A DNA stretch of 64,000 bases from Siminovitchia acidinfaciens (GTDB taxonomy: Bacteria > Bacillota > Bacilli > Bacillales > Bacillaceae_C): assembly GCF_003605385.1 (NCBI RefSeq), contig NZ_QYTV02000006.1, forward strand, positions 35,225 through 99,224. Reading direction: 5' to 3'. Positions 25,855 through 34,821 of this stretch are shown one piece after another. The notes under the pieces are model-generated. The model was not told the DNA's origin and ran no database searches. It worked only from the letters and a program-made list of their open reading frames with translations. How positions within the stretch are numbered: position 1 is the first letter of the stretch; every line of letters starts with the position of its first letter. Made by a program: the position numbers and the translations under genes.

Positions 25855-26793
25855 ATGGAGTTTACTATCGTTTTTCAATCAATATTGATAATTACAATGA
25901 TGATTATCATTGGTGCAATATTAGCCAGAACTTCGCCGTTAAATAATGAAACTAGGGCTGTTTTTATTAATATGATCGTAAATATTGCAATGCCATGCAT
26001 CATCCTATCAAGTATTTTTCATGTGGACATGAATGAGGATATGTTTAAAAGGATAGTGTTGGTATTTGTCTTATCGATCGTAATCAACGTTGTGGGAATA
26101 GCACTTGGTTGGACCTTTGCAATAATATTTCAAAAAGATTCCGATCGAACTAGGGAGATCGCTTTATTATCCGGATTGGGAAATACCGGCTTCATCGGGA
26201 TCCCGTTGTGTGCAGCCCTACTGGGGCCGGAAGGGGCATTGTATGCAGCTATTTTTGATGCCGGGGTTGACGTGACCATCTGGACAGTTGGGGTCGTCAT
26301 GCTGCAAAAAAATCGGAAGTTTGCCTTGCATACATTGAAATCTATGATTAATATTCCAACTGCCGCTATCGTGATCGGGCTGTTGGCTGCTTATTTCAAT
26401 ATAAAACCTCCAGAAGTATTCGTGGGATTGTCTGATAGGTTGGCTGCAATGGCAGCTCCACTAGCCATGTTTTATATCGGTATGATGATCATGGGCCTTC
26501 AACGGGGAAATGTGCGCCAAGCAGCGCCAAAAATGTGGGTGCCAATCACCGTTAAACTCATTTTGCTTCCGGTTGCAACCATATTCATGGTCCACTTCTT
26601 TAATTTTGATTCAGTATTAATACAAACTGTTTTAATACAGTCAATGATGCCTACAATTACGTTGGCTTCAATTCTATTTGCCAGGTATAAGGCAGATGAA
26701 CAGATGGGCGCATTGACGACCGTCCTGTCGACCCTTTTAGGATTGGTTACCATTCCATTCATGGTATATGTCATGAGCCTGTTTATCAACTAG
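25855..26793 (+). CDS. AEC family transporter (auxin efflux carrier superfamily)
   Basis: This 312-residue membrane carrier has about ten hydrophobic segments, split into two inverted five-helix halves as expected for AEC proteins. Family features include NIAMPCIILSSIF near residue 45 and GLGNTGFIGIPLC near 105, which is the crossover region. Substrates of bacterial members are mostly organic acids such as malate, and none can be assigned here. GGGGATAT precedes the ATG. It lies directly upstream of the thiamine riboswitch but is not under it. Confidence 0.88.
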   Translation: MEFTIVFQSILIITMMIIIGAILARTSPLNNETRAVFINMIVNIAMPCIILSSIFHVDMNEDMFKRIVLVFVLSIVINVVGIALGWTFAIIFQKDSDRTREIALLSGLGNTGFIGIPLCAALLGPEGALYAAIFDAGVDVTIWTVGVVMLQKNRKFALHTLKSMINIPTAAIVIGLLAAYFNIKPPEVFVGLSDRLAAMAAPLAMFYIGMMIMGLQRGNVRQAAPKMWVPITVKLILLPVATIFMVHFFNFDSVLIQTVLIQSMMPTITLASILFARYKADEQMGALTTVLSTLLGLVTIPFMVYVMSLFIN

Positions 26794-26896
26794 ACTTGCT
26801 TTTTGGAAGTTTCATGCTATAGTGAGGATTAAGTGCATCCTAAATCTACGTAAATCTATTATCTGATGAAACTAAAAAACAGAATACTAATTTGTC

Positions 26897-26985
26897 TGCT
26901 AGGGGAGCTTTTAGCTGAGAGAGATCTTTGATTGACACCCTTTGAACCTGATCTGGTTTATGCCAGCGTAGGGAAGCAGGCTGCT
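26897..26985 (+). promoter_or_regulatory. TPP riboswitch (THI element)
   Basis: The TPP aptamer landmarks are clear: CTAGGGGAGC, GCTGAGAGAG, ACCCTTTGAACCTGATCTGG, then GCCAGCGTAGGGAAGC closing the element. A terminator follows at 27014-27045, so TPP should switch off the tenA-thiW-thiD-thiM-thiE operon by transcription termination. The rest of the 26794-27107 gap holds only the promoter and leader. Confidence 0.97.
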
Positions 26986-27013
26986 AAAGTATACAGTATT
27001 TGTATAATTATTA

Positions 27014-27045
27014 CAGCCGCTTCCGAATAGAAGCGGCTTTTTTCG
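27014..27045 (+). terminator. TPP-riboswitch-controlled terminator
   Basis: AGCCGCTTC pairs with GAAGCGGCT around CGAATA and is followed by T6. It lies between the aptamer and tenA. Confidence 0.93.
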
Positions 27046-27107
27046 TTTCATTTGACAGACAATAGAGTCACGGGGAGATGCAAAATACATAAAGGAGCTG
27101 TTGATTA

Positions 27108-27794
27108 ATGAAAGTGGAAAAGATGTTGTTTACAGACAGACTTTATGAAAGTGCAAAAGACATTTGGGAGAAGAGCTACCAGCATCCGTTTGTTCAAGGA
27201 ATTGGAAAAGGAACACTCGATGAAGACAAATTCATCTATTATATGAAGCAGGACTATGTCTACTTGATTGATTATGTGAAATTGTTTGCAATAGGCGTCC
27301 AAAAGGCAGACAAGCTTGATACGATGAACCGGTTTGCTCATCTTCTTCATGAACACCTTCATTTTGAAATGGAGCTTCACCGTCAATATGCTGCTGAATT
27401 CGGGATTACAGCTGAAGAATTGGAAGATACAGAGCCGACACCAGTCAACCTTGCCTATACCCGTTATATGCTGAACGTTGCCCATAATGGAACACTTACT
27501 GAACTGATCGCTGCATTACTTCCATGTGCATGGCATTATGCTGAAACTGGAAAACGCCTTAAAGAACAGTACAGAGACGGATTAGAGAACAATCCGTACG
27601 AAAAGTGGATTGAAATCTATTCCTCAGATCAATTTGGAGCATTGGGCGAATGGCTGATTGAATTATTGAATGAATTGACAGACGGAAAGCCGGAAAGGGA
27701 ATTGGCCGTCCTAGAAGAACATTTCCTGATTACTTCAAAATATGAATATCTATTTTGGGATATGAACTATCATAAACAAGACTGGGAGATTTAA
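27108..27794 (+). CDS. tenA: Thiaminase II / aminopyrimidine aminohydrolase
   Basis: TenA hydrolyses aminomethyl-pyrimidine breakdown products of thiamine so that the pyrimidine can be reused. The 228-residue all-helical protein has the family start (HPFVQGIGKGTLDEDKFIYY), the catalytic Cys in LLPCAWHYAETG, and the C-terminal acid in KYEYLFWDMNY. It is the first gene behind the TPP riboswitch, with AAAGGAGCTG before the ATG. The operon has salvage genes only and thiC is not present, which fits a recycling role. Confidence 0.95.
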   Translation: MKVEKMLFTDRLYESAKDIWEKSYQHPFVQGIGKGTLDEDKFIYYMKQDYVYLIDYVKLFAIGVQKADKLDTMNRFAHLLHEHLHFEMELHRQYAAEFGITAEELEDTEPTPVNLAYTRYMLNVAHNGTLTELIAALLPCAWHYAETGKRLKEQYRDGLENNPYEKWIEIYSSDQFGALGEWLIELLNELTDGKPERELAVLEEHFLITSKYEYLFWDMNYHKQDWEI

Positions 27795-27824
27795 TTTTTC
27801 TGTCCGAAATACGGAGGAAACAGC

Positions 27825-28343
27825 ATGAAAATAAAGAAAATTACTATTACCGCAATGATTGCAGCTTTTACAACAATAACGAGCCACATTATTTTCATTC
27901 CCGTCGGATTTGCAAAGGTTTTTCCAGTTCAGCATTTCGCTAATATTGTCACAGCTGTGTTGTTTGGGCCTGGCTATGCTTTGGCCCAAGCATTCATAGT
28001 ATCCGTCATAAGAAATATGGCAGGAACCGGGTCATTGTTCGCTTTCCCAGGCAGCATGATCGGTGCTTTGTTGGCAGGTTGGTTTTACTCAAAAACAAAG
28101 CGAATGGAATTTGCTTTCCTCGGAGAAGTGATTGGTACCGGTCTTTTGGGTGCTGTTGCAGCATATCCAATCGCCAAATTATTGTTCGGACAGGAGGCTG
28201 CATTATTCGGACTGGTGCCTGCTTTTGCCGTCAGTTCAATTGCTGGCGCATCAATGGGATATATCCTACTGAAAGTTTTAATGAAAAACTCAGCGATTGG
28301 AGGAATGCTTTATGAAAACAGCACTTACTATCGCCGGCTCTGA
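27825..28343 (+). CDS. thiW: Thiamine-precursor ECF transporter S component
   Basis: This 172-residue substrate-binding membrane subunit belongs to the energy-coupling-factor class, with five or six hydrophobic helices. ThiW-type landmarks are [20 protein letters not shown] near the first loop and [13 protein letters not shown]. It is thought to import the thiazole moiety. The ATPase and T components are not in the window and would be shared ones encoded elsewhere. Its 3' end overlaps thiD by 32 bases, and the thiD ribosome site lies inside it. Confidence 0.92.
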   Translation: MKIKKITITAMIAAFTTITSHIIFIPVGFAKVFPVQHFANIVTAVLFGPGYALAQAFIVSVIRNMAGTGSLFAFPGSMIGALLAGWFYSKTKRMEFAFLGEVIGTGLLGAVAAYPIAKLLFGQEAALFGLVPAFAVSSIAGASMGYILLKVLMKNSAIGGMLYENSTYYRRL

Positions 28344-29106
28344 TTCCGGAGGAGGAGCGGGAATACAGGCTGATTTAAAAACATTCTCTGCACACGGTGT
28401 ATTTGGAATGTCAGCTATTACAGCAATTACTGCACAAAATACAGTGGAAGTAAGGTCTGTACAAAATATCGACTTGAATATCATCAGCGACCAGATTGCA
28501 GCCGTATTTGACGATATTGAAGTACATGCAGTCAAAATAGGCATGCTTGGTACACCTGAGATCATTAATACAGTAACTGATAACCTTAAGATATACGAAC
28601 CGGAACATATTGTGCTGGATCCTGTCATGGTTTCCAAAGGAGGCCACCACTTGTTGGACAGCAATGCTGTGGCTAATTTGAATGAAACGCTTTTGCCCCT
28701 GGCTTCACTCGTTACTCCGAATATTCCCGAAGCGGAAATCTTATCGGGGAGAACGATCAATTCGGAACCGGATATGTATGAGGCATGCAGAAGCATTCTT
28801 CAAAAAGGCCCGGGAGCTGTGTTGATTAAAGGTGGCCACTTGGATGGAGATCCAAATGATTTATATTATGATGGGAAAGAATTCCATTTATTTAAGGGGA
28901 AGCGGATCGAGACGAAAAATGTTCATGGGACGGGATGCACGCTTTCTTCGGCTATCGCTGCCAACTTGGCAAAAGGTGATAACATGTTAACAGCGATTGA
29001 AAATGCCAAGGATTACATAACGGCTGCAATCGCCGAGAGCCTTGACATCGGACATGGACACGGTCCAGCCCATCATTTTCATCAATTTTATGAGCGTGTA
29101 ACTTGA
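28312..29106 (+). CDS. thiD: Hydroxymethylpyrimidine/phosphomethylpyrimidine kinase
   Basis: ThiD phosphorylates HMP twice to give HMP-PP for thiamine synthesis. The 264-residue ribokinase-fold protein starts [20 protein letters not shown] and contains the C-terminal anion hole and base motif [15 protein letters not shown]. The frame is open five codons upstream, but GGAGG nine bases before 28312 gives this start. It overlaps thiW and is followed after 12 bases by thiM. Confidence 0.95.
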   Translation: MKTALTIAGSDSGGGAGIQADLKTFSAHGVFGMSAITAITAQNTVEVRSVQNIDLNIISDQIAAVFDDIEVHAVKIGMLGTPEIINTVTDNLKIYEPEHIVLDPVMVSKGGHHLLDSNAVANLNETLLPLASLVTPNIPEAEILSGRTINSEPDMYEACRSILQKGPGAVLIKGGHLDGDPNDLYYDGKEFHLFKGKRIETKNVHGTGCTLSSAIAANLAKGDNMLTAIENAKDYITAAIAESLDIGHGHGPAHHFHQFYERVT

Positions 29107-29118
29107 TTGGAGGTCCGG

Positions 29119-29925
29119 ATGAAAAGGAATATATCAAAGCTTTTTAATATCATTCGTGAGGAAAGACCGCTGATCCATCAAATTACGAATCAGGTTACAA
29201 TGAACGACTGTGCGAATGTGACTTTGGCGGTTGGTGCCATACCTGTTATGGCATCCAGCCCTGAAGAGGCGGCAGAAATGGCAATGTTGGCAAAAGCACT
29301 TGTCATTAATATCGGCACGTTGAGGTCAGAGACATTTGAGGGCATGATAGCGGCTGCAAAAGCTGCCAACAAATCCGGCATACCTGTCATAGTCGATCCC
29401 GTTGGTGCTGGGGCTACCTGCTATCGGACAAGTTCCGCAATGGAAATTCTTAAAGTAATAAGGCCAGCTGTCATCCGAGGGAATGCCAGCGAAGTTAATC
29501 AATTGATAGGCGGCGCATCAACGACGATAGGTGTTGATGCGGGACGTGTGCCAATTTCAAATGCAGAAATAGCGAAAAAAGCGGCTGAGACCTACGAATG
29601 TATTACGGTTGTTAGCGGGAAAGAAGATGCGGTAAGCGATGGGAATCGTACATACCTCATTCGGAATGGCCATTCTATGCTATCGAAAATAACAGGAACC
29701 GGCTGTATGTCATCTGCACTAATTGCCTGTTTTGCAGCGGTGGAAAAAAATATTTTGTCTTCGGCAGCTGCTGGAATCTCTCTTATGGGAATCGCTGGTG
29801 AGATGGCGGCGGCAAGCTTGAGCAAATCCGAAGGCCTTGGAACATTCAAGGTCAGATTGATGGATTTCATCTCACTTATGAACGATGAAATGTGGGATAA
29901 AGGAGCAAAGATCAGTGAAGTATAA
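29119..29925 (+). CDS. thiM: Hydroxyethylthiazole kinase
   Basis: ThiM phosphorylates salvaged hydroxyethylthiazole. The 268-residue ribokinase-fold enzyme has HQITNQVTMNDCAN near the N-terminus, VDPVGAGAT (about 92-100) and the catalytic KITGTGCMSSALI with its Cys. TGGAGG ten bases before 29119 supports the start. It overlaps thiE by 11 bases. Confidence 0.95.
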   Translation: MKRNISKLFNIIREERPLIHQITNQVTMNDCANVTLAVGAIPVMASSPEEAAEMAMLAKALVINIGTLRSETFEGMIAAAKAANKSGIPVIVDPVGAGATCYRTSSAMEILKVIRPAVIRGNASEVNQLIGGASTTIGVDAGRVPISNAEIAKKAAETYECITVVSGKEDAVSDGNRTYLIRNGHSMLSKITGTGCMSSALIACFAAVEKNILSSAAAGISLMGIAGEMAAASLSKSEGLGTFKVRLMDFISLMNDEMWDKGAKISEV

Positions 29926-30538
29926 TTTTGATTGCAAATTATATTTAGTGACAGAAGAATCCACACCGACAGAAGAACTTTTGCCAATGATCCAAAAAGC
30001 TGTCAGCGGGGGGGTTACTCTTGTACAACTAAGGGAAAAGACATCAGACGGAAAAGCTTTTTACGAAAAGGCGCTTCAGGTGAAGAGAATTCTTGATACA
30101 TTATCCATTCCATTAATAATAAATGACCGCGTGGATGTGGCTTTGGCAGTGGAGGCTGCAGGCATTCATGTGGGACAAACTGATCTGCCGATAGAAGCAG
30201 TAAAGAAAATCATCCCGGATTCGATGATTGTTGGTATATCAGCCCATACAGAGGAAGAAGCGTTAAAAGCCGAAAAATCAGGAGCGGATTATATTGGTGT
30301 TGGATCTGTCTTTCCAACATCTTCAAAGCCTGATGCCAAGCCTCTCCCGCATGAAACTTTAGGTAGGATTAAAGATTCGGTATCTATTCCTGTGGTGGCA
30401 ATCGGCGGGATCACGGAAAAAAATGTGGAACAACTGCACCCGTATCAGGTTGATGGAATAGCAGTTGTTTCTTCTATTACCAGAGCTGATGATCCAAAAC
30501 TTGCTGCACAGCTTTTATTGAAAAATGCTTTTTACTAG
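29915..30538 (+). CDS. thiE: Thiamine-phosphate synthase
   Basis: ThiE couples HMP-PP with thiazole phosphate to give thiamine phosphate. The 207-residue TIM barrel has VTLVQLREK, the diphosphate/Mg site INDRVDVALA, HVGQTDLP, and phosphate loops GVGSVFPTSSKP and VVAIGGI. I place the start at the GTG at 29915, inside thiM, because AGGAGC lies nine bases before it and the first residues then match the family (KYNFDCKLYLVTEE). It is the last gene of the TPP-controlled operon. Confidence 0.94.
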   Translation: MKYNFDCKLYLVTEESTPTEELLPMIQKAVSGGVTLVQLREKTSDGKAFYEKALQVKRILDTLSIPLIINDRVDVALAVEAAGIHVGQTDLPIEAVKKIIPDSMIVGISAHTEEEALKAEKSGADYIGVGSVFPTSSKPDAKPLPHETLGRIKDSVSIPVVAIGGITEKNVEQLHPYQVDGIAVVSSITRADDPKLAAQLLLKNAFY

Positions 30539-30587
30539 GAAAGTCGCAAGACGCCTGGATCTAGATATAACGTTTATTCTACATACC

Positions 30588-30620
30588 GGCCGGCCCAATG
30601 ATATAGGGTCGGTTTTTCTC
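30588..30620 (+). terminator. Intrinsic terminator of the thi operon
   Basis: CCGGCCC pairs with GGGTCGG (one G-T pair) and is followed by T5. Confidence 0.8.
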
Positions 30621-30753
30621 TATATTGTCCAAAAACTGAAATAAGCTTATATCAAAAGTTTCGCCAAGCGAAGTATTATGCTTGTTTTCTTGCTGTTTTC
30701 ACTATATGTTTAAATAATCAGTATTAAGTTTGTTTTGGCGAAAGGTGAAAAAT

Positions 30754-31953
30754 ATGCAAAATGAATCAGAGTTCATCAAAAGTAAATTATGGACTAAATC
30801 CTTTACGTTGCTTGTTTTGGCTAATTTATTCGTTTTTATGAGCTTTACAATGCTTATTCCGACTTTGCCCCCCTATGTGAAGACGCTTGGTGCTTCAGGG
30901 TTTGAGATTGGTATGGTCACTATGGCGTTTTCTATCGGTGCGGTTATAATCAGGCCTTTTATCGGTTATTTACTTGAATTCAGTCAACGCCGGTGGCTCA
31001 TATTGTTAGGGGCGGCGGGGTTGCTGATTGTCACTATTCTTTATCCATTGACTCAAATAGTTTTCGTCCTTTTACTAATCCGCTTCATTCATGGATTTAT
31101 ATGGGGCTGGTCCTCAACTGTTAACGGGACAGCAGCAGTAGACCTCGTGCCAAATGACCGAATCGGCGAGGGAATGGGATATTTTGGACTTTCTATTACA
31201 GTCGGAATGATAGTCGCACCGAGTCTTGGAATCTATTTATACCAAAACTACACATTTGATCTGATGATCACAATTTCCGCGGTTTTAGGGCTTGTTGCTC
31301 TTTTTTTCTTTTCGGTGATAAAATATCAAACGCCTGAAAGTGTAAAGGAAATAAATAAAAATAGTATCCGTTTTTCATTTAAAGATTCCCTCATAGAACC
31401 ATCAAGCTGGTTTCCGGCCTTCATCACATTATTGGCCACTTTTGGATATGGAACAATTGTTACCTTTATCGTCATCTTTTCCGAAGAACGCAGCATTGAC
31501 CAAATATATATTTTCTATTTACTCAATGCACTGACAGCAACTATAGTCCGGCCGGTTACAGGAAAATGGTTTGACCGAAACGGCCCCAAACTACTGGTCA
31601 TTGTTTGTTCAGCTCTTACTTTTCTCTCCATGTGGATCTTGTCATTTTCAACAAACTGGGTATGGATTGCTGTTTCGGGATGTATATTCGGAGCAGGATA
31701 TGGCTCTTTGATTCCTGCCCTTCAGGCCTGGGTGCTTGCGAAAACACCAAAAGTCAGGCGAGGAGTCGCAAACGGCATGTTCTATTCAGCGATAGATATA
31801 GGGATAGGGATGAGCGGCCTCGTTTTTGGCCTGGTCGCCCTTTTCGCAGGAACAGCCCAACTATTTCAAATATCAAGCTTTTTCTTTCTCGCCGTCATCG
31901 CCTTCACCTTTTTTGCAAGTGAAAAAACGTTCAAACATCATGATGCCGGCTAA
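30754..31953 (+). CDS. MFS transporter
   Basis: This is a 399-residue, 12-helix major facilitator protein. Motif A appears as GYLLEFSQRRWLI after helix 2 and again, in weaker form, as GKWFDRNGPKLLV in the second half. The GWSSTVNGTAAVDLVPNDRIGEGMGYFGLS stretch (helix 4 to loop, given here only as landmarks GWSSTVNG and RIGEGMGY) is common in Bacillus drug/metabolite exporters of the YfkF/YwoG type. AAAGGTGA eight bases before 30754 sets the start. The substrate is unknown. Confidence 0.9.
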   Translation: MQNESEFIKSKLWTKSFTLLVLANLFVFMSFTMLIPTLPPYVKTLGASGFEIGMVTMAFSIGAVIIRPFIGYLLEFSQRRWLILLGAAGLLIVTILYPLTQIVFVLLLIRFIHGFIWGWSSTVNGTAAVDLVPNDRIGEGMGYFGLSITVGMIVAPSLGIYLYQNYTFDLMITISAVLGLVALFFFSVIKYQTPESVKEINKNSIRFSFKDSLIEPSSWFPAFITLLATFGYGTIVTFIVIFSEERSIDQIYIFYLLNALTATIVRPVTGKWFDRNGPKLLVIVCSALTFLSMWILSFSTNWVWIAVSGCIFGAGYGSLIPALQAWVLAKTPKVRRGVANGMFYSAIDIGIGMSGLVFGLVALFAGTAQLFQISSFFFLAVIAFTFFASEKTFKHHDAG

Positions 31954-32128
31954 TCAGGCTGTCGATATTTGAATGCACTTATCTAATACAATCGTAATAT
32001 GCCGTATGTAACAGGATGCAATATAATTGTAATCGAACATAAATACTTCTGTTATTGCCCTGATATGTTCCTCTGTTAGCATAGTCATCGTTAGCGATTT
32101 TCGACTAACGAATAAGGGAGGAACAAAA

Positions 32129-32950
32129 ATGAGAAAGAAGCTTTTCGCATTTTTCACAGGAGCCATGATTGTAGGGGCCATGGCAGGGCAGGCAGCTTCA
32201 GCCGCGGCATATGAAGTACAGCAGGGGGATACATTGTGGAGCATCTCGGAAAAGCACGGTACGTCGATCCAACAGTTAAAATCCTGGAACAATCTTTCCA
32301 GCGATCTCATTTTTCCTAAACAGCAGTTACATACCTCTGCTGATGAAGCTGTAAATAATGAAGCTGATATAGATGATGTATATACAGTTAAATCAGGGGA
32401 TTCTTTATGGAAGATTTCACAGAAACTTGGTCTCCAAGTCAATCAATTGAAATCCTGGAACCAATTAACATCTGATTTGATACATCCCGGCCAACAACTG
32501 GCGGTAAAAGAAAATGGTGCTCCGGTTCAAGTTGCTAAGGTAAATACTGCTCCGCAGCAGACTGCACCTGTCCAAAGGGAAGCTGCACCCGCTCAACCGG
32601 AACCTAAACAAGCGGTTGCGCCTGCCTCTAAAGAAGCACCCGCTGCCGCAAATGCTGAAGGAAAAGAATTGACGGTAACAGCAACTGCCTATACAGCATA
32701 TTGCAATGGTTGCTCCGGTGTGACTGCAACAGGTATTGACCTGCGTGCAAATCCGGGCCAGAAAGTCATTGCAGTGGATCCATCTGTGATTCCGCTTGGT
32801 TCCAAAGTTCATGTAGAGGGATATGGAACAGCGATAGCCGGTGATACAGGCGGGGCCATCAAAGGCAATAAAATAGATATTTTTGTACCGTCAAAATCTG
32901 AAGCTGTGAGCTTTGGTGTAAAAACGGTAAAAATTAAAGTGCTAAATTAA
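32129..32950 (+). CDS. Secreted LysM + 3D domain cell-wall protein (YocH-like)
   Basis: The 273-residue exported protein has a signal peptide (cleavage near residue 26 after AASA) and two LysM peptidoglycan-binding repeats (about 28-70, YEVQQGDTLWSIS, and 86-129, YTVKSGDSLWKIS). An Ala/Pro/Gln linker follows, then a C-terminal 3D domain (about 178-273) whose aspartates lie in IAVDPSVIPLG and AGDTGGAIKGNKIDIF. This arrangement is that of muralytic YocH/YuiC-type proteins controlled by WalRK in B. subtilis. I looked for a WalR box upstream and did not find a correctly spaced one. AGGGAGG precedes the ATG. Confidence 0.93.
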   Translation: MRKKLFAFFTGAMIVGAMAGQAASAAAYEVQQGDTLWSISEKHGTSIQQLKSWNNLSSDLIFPKQQLHTSADEAVNNEADIDDVYTVKSGDSLWKISQKLGLQVNQLKSWNQLTSDLIHPGQQLAVKENGAPVQVAKVNTAPQQTAPVQREAAPAQPEPKQAVAPASKEAPAAANAEGKELTVTATAYTAYCNGCSGVTATGIDLRANPGQKVIAVDPSVIPLGSKVHVEGYGTAIAGDTGGAIKGNKIDIFVPSKSEAVSFGVKTVKIKVLN

Positions 32951-32964
32951 TATGACCCCTATGA

Positions 32965-32996
32965 GAGACCTAACTTGAATGTTAGGTCTTGTTTTA
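32965..32996 (+). terminator. Intrinsic terminator
   Basis: GACCTAAC pairs with GTTAGGTC around TTGAAT and is followed by TTGTTTTA, which overlaps the candidate sigma-B -35 of the next gene. Confidence 0.85.
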
Positions 32997-33017
32997 TTTA
33001 GATGGGAATACGGGTAC
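32991..33017 (+). promoter_or_regulatory. Candidate sigma-B promoter
   Basis: GTTTTA and GGGTAC are separated by 15 bases and lie 24 bases before the start of a general-stress gene. They match the sigma-B consensus (GTTTAA, GGGTAT) closely. Confidence 0.6.
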
Positions 33018-33040
33018 GATAAAACAAAGGAGGCGTGGTC

Positions 33041-33472
33041 ATGGATATTGGCGTAGTAGGCATCTACGATACAGAGGAAGAAGTAATAGATGTGATTAAA
33101 ACCTTTCTTTTGGAAGGCTTCCAGGAAGAAAACTTTTCTGTTCTTGCGGTTGATGAGTCAAAAACCGACTTGATTGAAAAAGAAATGCAAGTTCATGAAA
33201 GGCATATAGCAAGCGAAGAGGCCTTTGGAATCATCAGCGGGTTTCTAACCGGGATAAGCGGGGGATTTATCGTACCCGGTTTGACTATTCCAGGGCTTGG
33301 TCCAATTATTGCTGCCGGCCCACTAGCGTCTCTAATTGACGGTAAAAGTCATAAGGATATTAAAGATTTGTTGATCACCTCAGGATTAAACGAGGAAGAA
33401 GCAGAAAGACATGCTGAACAATTAAATGAAGGAAAAATCATCTTGTTTTATGAACGCGGCTTATCACGTTGA
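33041..33472 (+). CDS. General stress protein 17M-like (YflT domain)
   Basis: The 143-residue soluble protein starts MDIGVVGIYDTEEEVIDVI. It has the YflT/GsiB-neighbour general-stress fold: an N-terminal alpha/beta unit, a glycine-rich middle (GFLTGISGGFIVPG.. to IAAGPLASLIDG) and a C-terminal helix pair with EEEAERHAEQLNEGKIILF. AAAGGAGG lies seven bases before the ATG; a GTG in the same frame is too close to it. A good sigma-B-like promoter is placed directly upstream. The molecular function is not known. Confidence 0.85.
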   Translation: MDIGVVGIYDTEEEVIDVIKTFLLEGFQEENFSVLAVDESKTDLIEKEMQVHERHIASEEAFGIISGFLTGISGGFIVPGLTIPGLGPIIAAGPLASLIDGKSHKDIKDLLITSGLNEEEAERHAEQLNEGKIILFYERGLSR

Positions 33473-33579
33473 AAAGGCCGCTTTTCCTTGCCAAAAAAAG
33501 AAAACTTCCCGATAATGGATAATGAAGTTGGGGCTTATTCAAATCATGGCCGGTGTCGTTTGAGAAAGGAAGAATATAG

Positions 33580-34296
33580 ATGAATAAAATAAGCAAAAAA
33601 AAACCTGCGTCTCAAAGTAAGATTGCTAAAAGAAAACGCAGTGTTTTGCTTATGCTCATTTTACCTATTGCAGCTTTCATGCTGTTGTTAACATATATGG
33701 ACAATCAAAAGCCAGAAAATAAAGATACTCAACCCTATGAGGAAGTTCCAAGTGAATTCATGCCGATCTATAAAGCAGCAGAAGTGGAATATGGCGTTCC
33801 ATGGTATCTGCTTGCAGCGCATCATCGGGTTGAAACGATTTTTTCCACAATGGATCCTATGATCTCTCCGGTCGGTGCCGAGGGCCATATGCAGTTTATG
33901 CCATGCACGTTTGTCGGGTGGTCACATCCTAGTTGTGAAGGACTTGGCAAAGGAAATATACCTGACAATGAGAAAACTGACCCTGTTGTAATAAAAAAAT
34001 ATGGCGGTTATGGGATTGATGCAAACGGTGACGGCAAAGCTGACCCATGGGACATTGAAGACTCAATTTTCACAGCAGCGAACTATTTGGCAAAAAACGG
34101 GGCGGCGGCTGGAGATCTTGAGAAAGCAGTCTTTGCATATAACCATAGTTATGAGTATGTAGAAGAAGTTTTATTTTACGCTCAAAAATATCAAAAGATC
34201 AATAACAAAAGCGGAAACGCCTTGCTCAGCCCCGACAAGCACAAGACGATTCCCGAGGAGGCAGTTCTTCAGCCACCACAGGGAAGCGGCTTGTGA
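33580..34296 (+). CDS. Membrane-anchored lytic transglycosylase (SLT fold)
   Basis: This 238-residue protein has an N-terminal membrane anchor (about 24-41) preceded by a Lys-rich cytoplasmic start, and an extracytoplasmic SLT-type domain. The likely catalytic Glu is in HHRVETIF (about residue 87). It is followed by GAEGHMQFMP, the usual GxxGxMQxMP motif, and FAYNHSYEYVEEVL with the AYN-x-S element. Such enzymes cleave peptidoglycan glycan strands. The family resembles the mature lysozyme-like domains found next to stress or sporulation genes. A dispersed repeat begins directly at its stop codon. Confidence 0.9.
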   Translation: MNKISKKKPASQSKIAKRKRSVLLMLILPIAAFMLLLTYMDNQKPENKDTQPYEEVPSEFMPIYKAAEVEYGVPWYLLAAHHRVETIFSTMDPMISPVGAEGHMQFMPCTFVGWSHPSCEGLGKGNIPDNEKTDPVVIKKYGGYGIDANGDGKADPWDIEDSIFTAANYLAKNGAAAGDLEKAVFAYNHSYEYVEEVLFYAQKYQKINNKSGNALLSPDKHKTIPEEAVLQPPQGSGL

Positions 34297-34386
34297 CCTC
34301 GAGGGGCTTGGCGCTGGCCGCCTCAATGCGCCACATCCTGTGGCTTCGGTGGCACTAGGACCTCCTATCCGTCGGAGCTGGACGTA
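34296..34386 (-). repeat. Dispersed repeat, full-length copy
   Basis: The reverse complement reads CCAGCTCCGACGGATAGGAG at its start and CCCCTCGAGGTCAC at its end. It can be aligned along about 90 bases with 16483-16573. It is GC-rich relative to its surroundings and has internal dyads such as CCACAGGATGTGG. It begins at the stop codon of the lytic transglycosylase gene. Confidence 0.75.
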
Positions 34387-34443
34387 GCACAAATAGATAA
34401 TAAGTTATCAACACACTTGGGCGCTTTATAATTTCCTAATACA

Positions 34444-34472
34444 AATATAAAACGGGAGCTTTGAGCTCCCGC
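34444..34472 (-). terminator. Intrinsic terminator (minus strand)
   Basis: CGGGAGCT pairs with AGCTCCCG; on the minus strand it is followed by TTTTATATTT. It ends the GlsB-like gene. Confidence 0.85.
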
Positions 34473-34489
34473 GATTAAGGCAATATTAT

Positions 34490-34753
34490 TTATCTTCGGC
34501 CTCTGGCCATAGCTCCCATAATAAGGCTTAGAACCAAAACCAATACAATAGCTCCGATCAAGGCAGGTACAATGGGTATACCTGCCATCGCCGGTCCCCA
34601 ATTCCCAAATAATGCTCCACCAATCCAGGCTCCAATAATACCTGCAATGATATTACCTATGATTCCACCAGGCACATCCCTGCCCAAAATCAAACCAGCT
34701 AACCAACCAATAATTCCACCTACAATCAGATATAGAAGAAAGCCCATGTACAT
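34490..34753 (-). CDS. GlsB/YeaQ/YmgE family stress-response membrane protein
   Basis: The 87-residue protein has three glycine-rich membrane helices and the family pattern GGIIGWLAGLILGRDVPGG, then IGNIIAGIIGAWIGG and a third helix ending in Arg. Members are small transglycosylase-associated or stress membrane proteins, and the B. subtilis relative YwzA belongs to the sigma-B regulon. A sigma-B-like promoter is visible upstream. AAAGGAGATG precedes the start. Confidence 0.92.
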   Translation of the reverse strand: MYMGFLLYLIVGGIIGWLAGLILGRDVPGGIIGNIIAGIIGAWIGGALFGNWGPAMAGIPIVPALIGAIVLVLVLSLIMGAMARGRR

Positions 34754-34795
34754 TCATCTCCTTTAAGGATTTTTCTTTATTGCCTTGCTTCTATT

Positions 34796-34821
34796 ATTGC
34801 CTGTTCAAATATGGGATAAAC
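34796..34821 (-). promoter_or_regulatory. Candidate sigma-B promoter
   Basis: On the minus strand GTTTAT (34821-34816) and GGCAAT (34801-34796) are 14 bases apart, close to the sigma-B consensus. They sit about 40 bases before the GlsB-like gene. Confidence 0.5.

Noticed and set aside
31960-32120. WalR binding site upstream of the LysM/3D gene
   Set aside because: TGTAAC and TGTAAT are present but are not spaced as two half-sites five bases apart.
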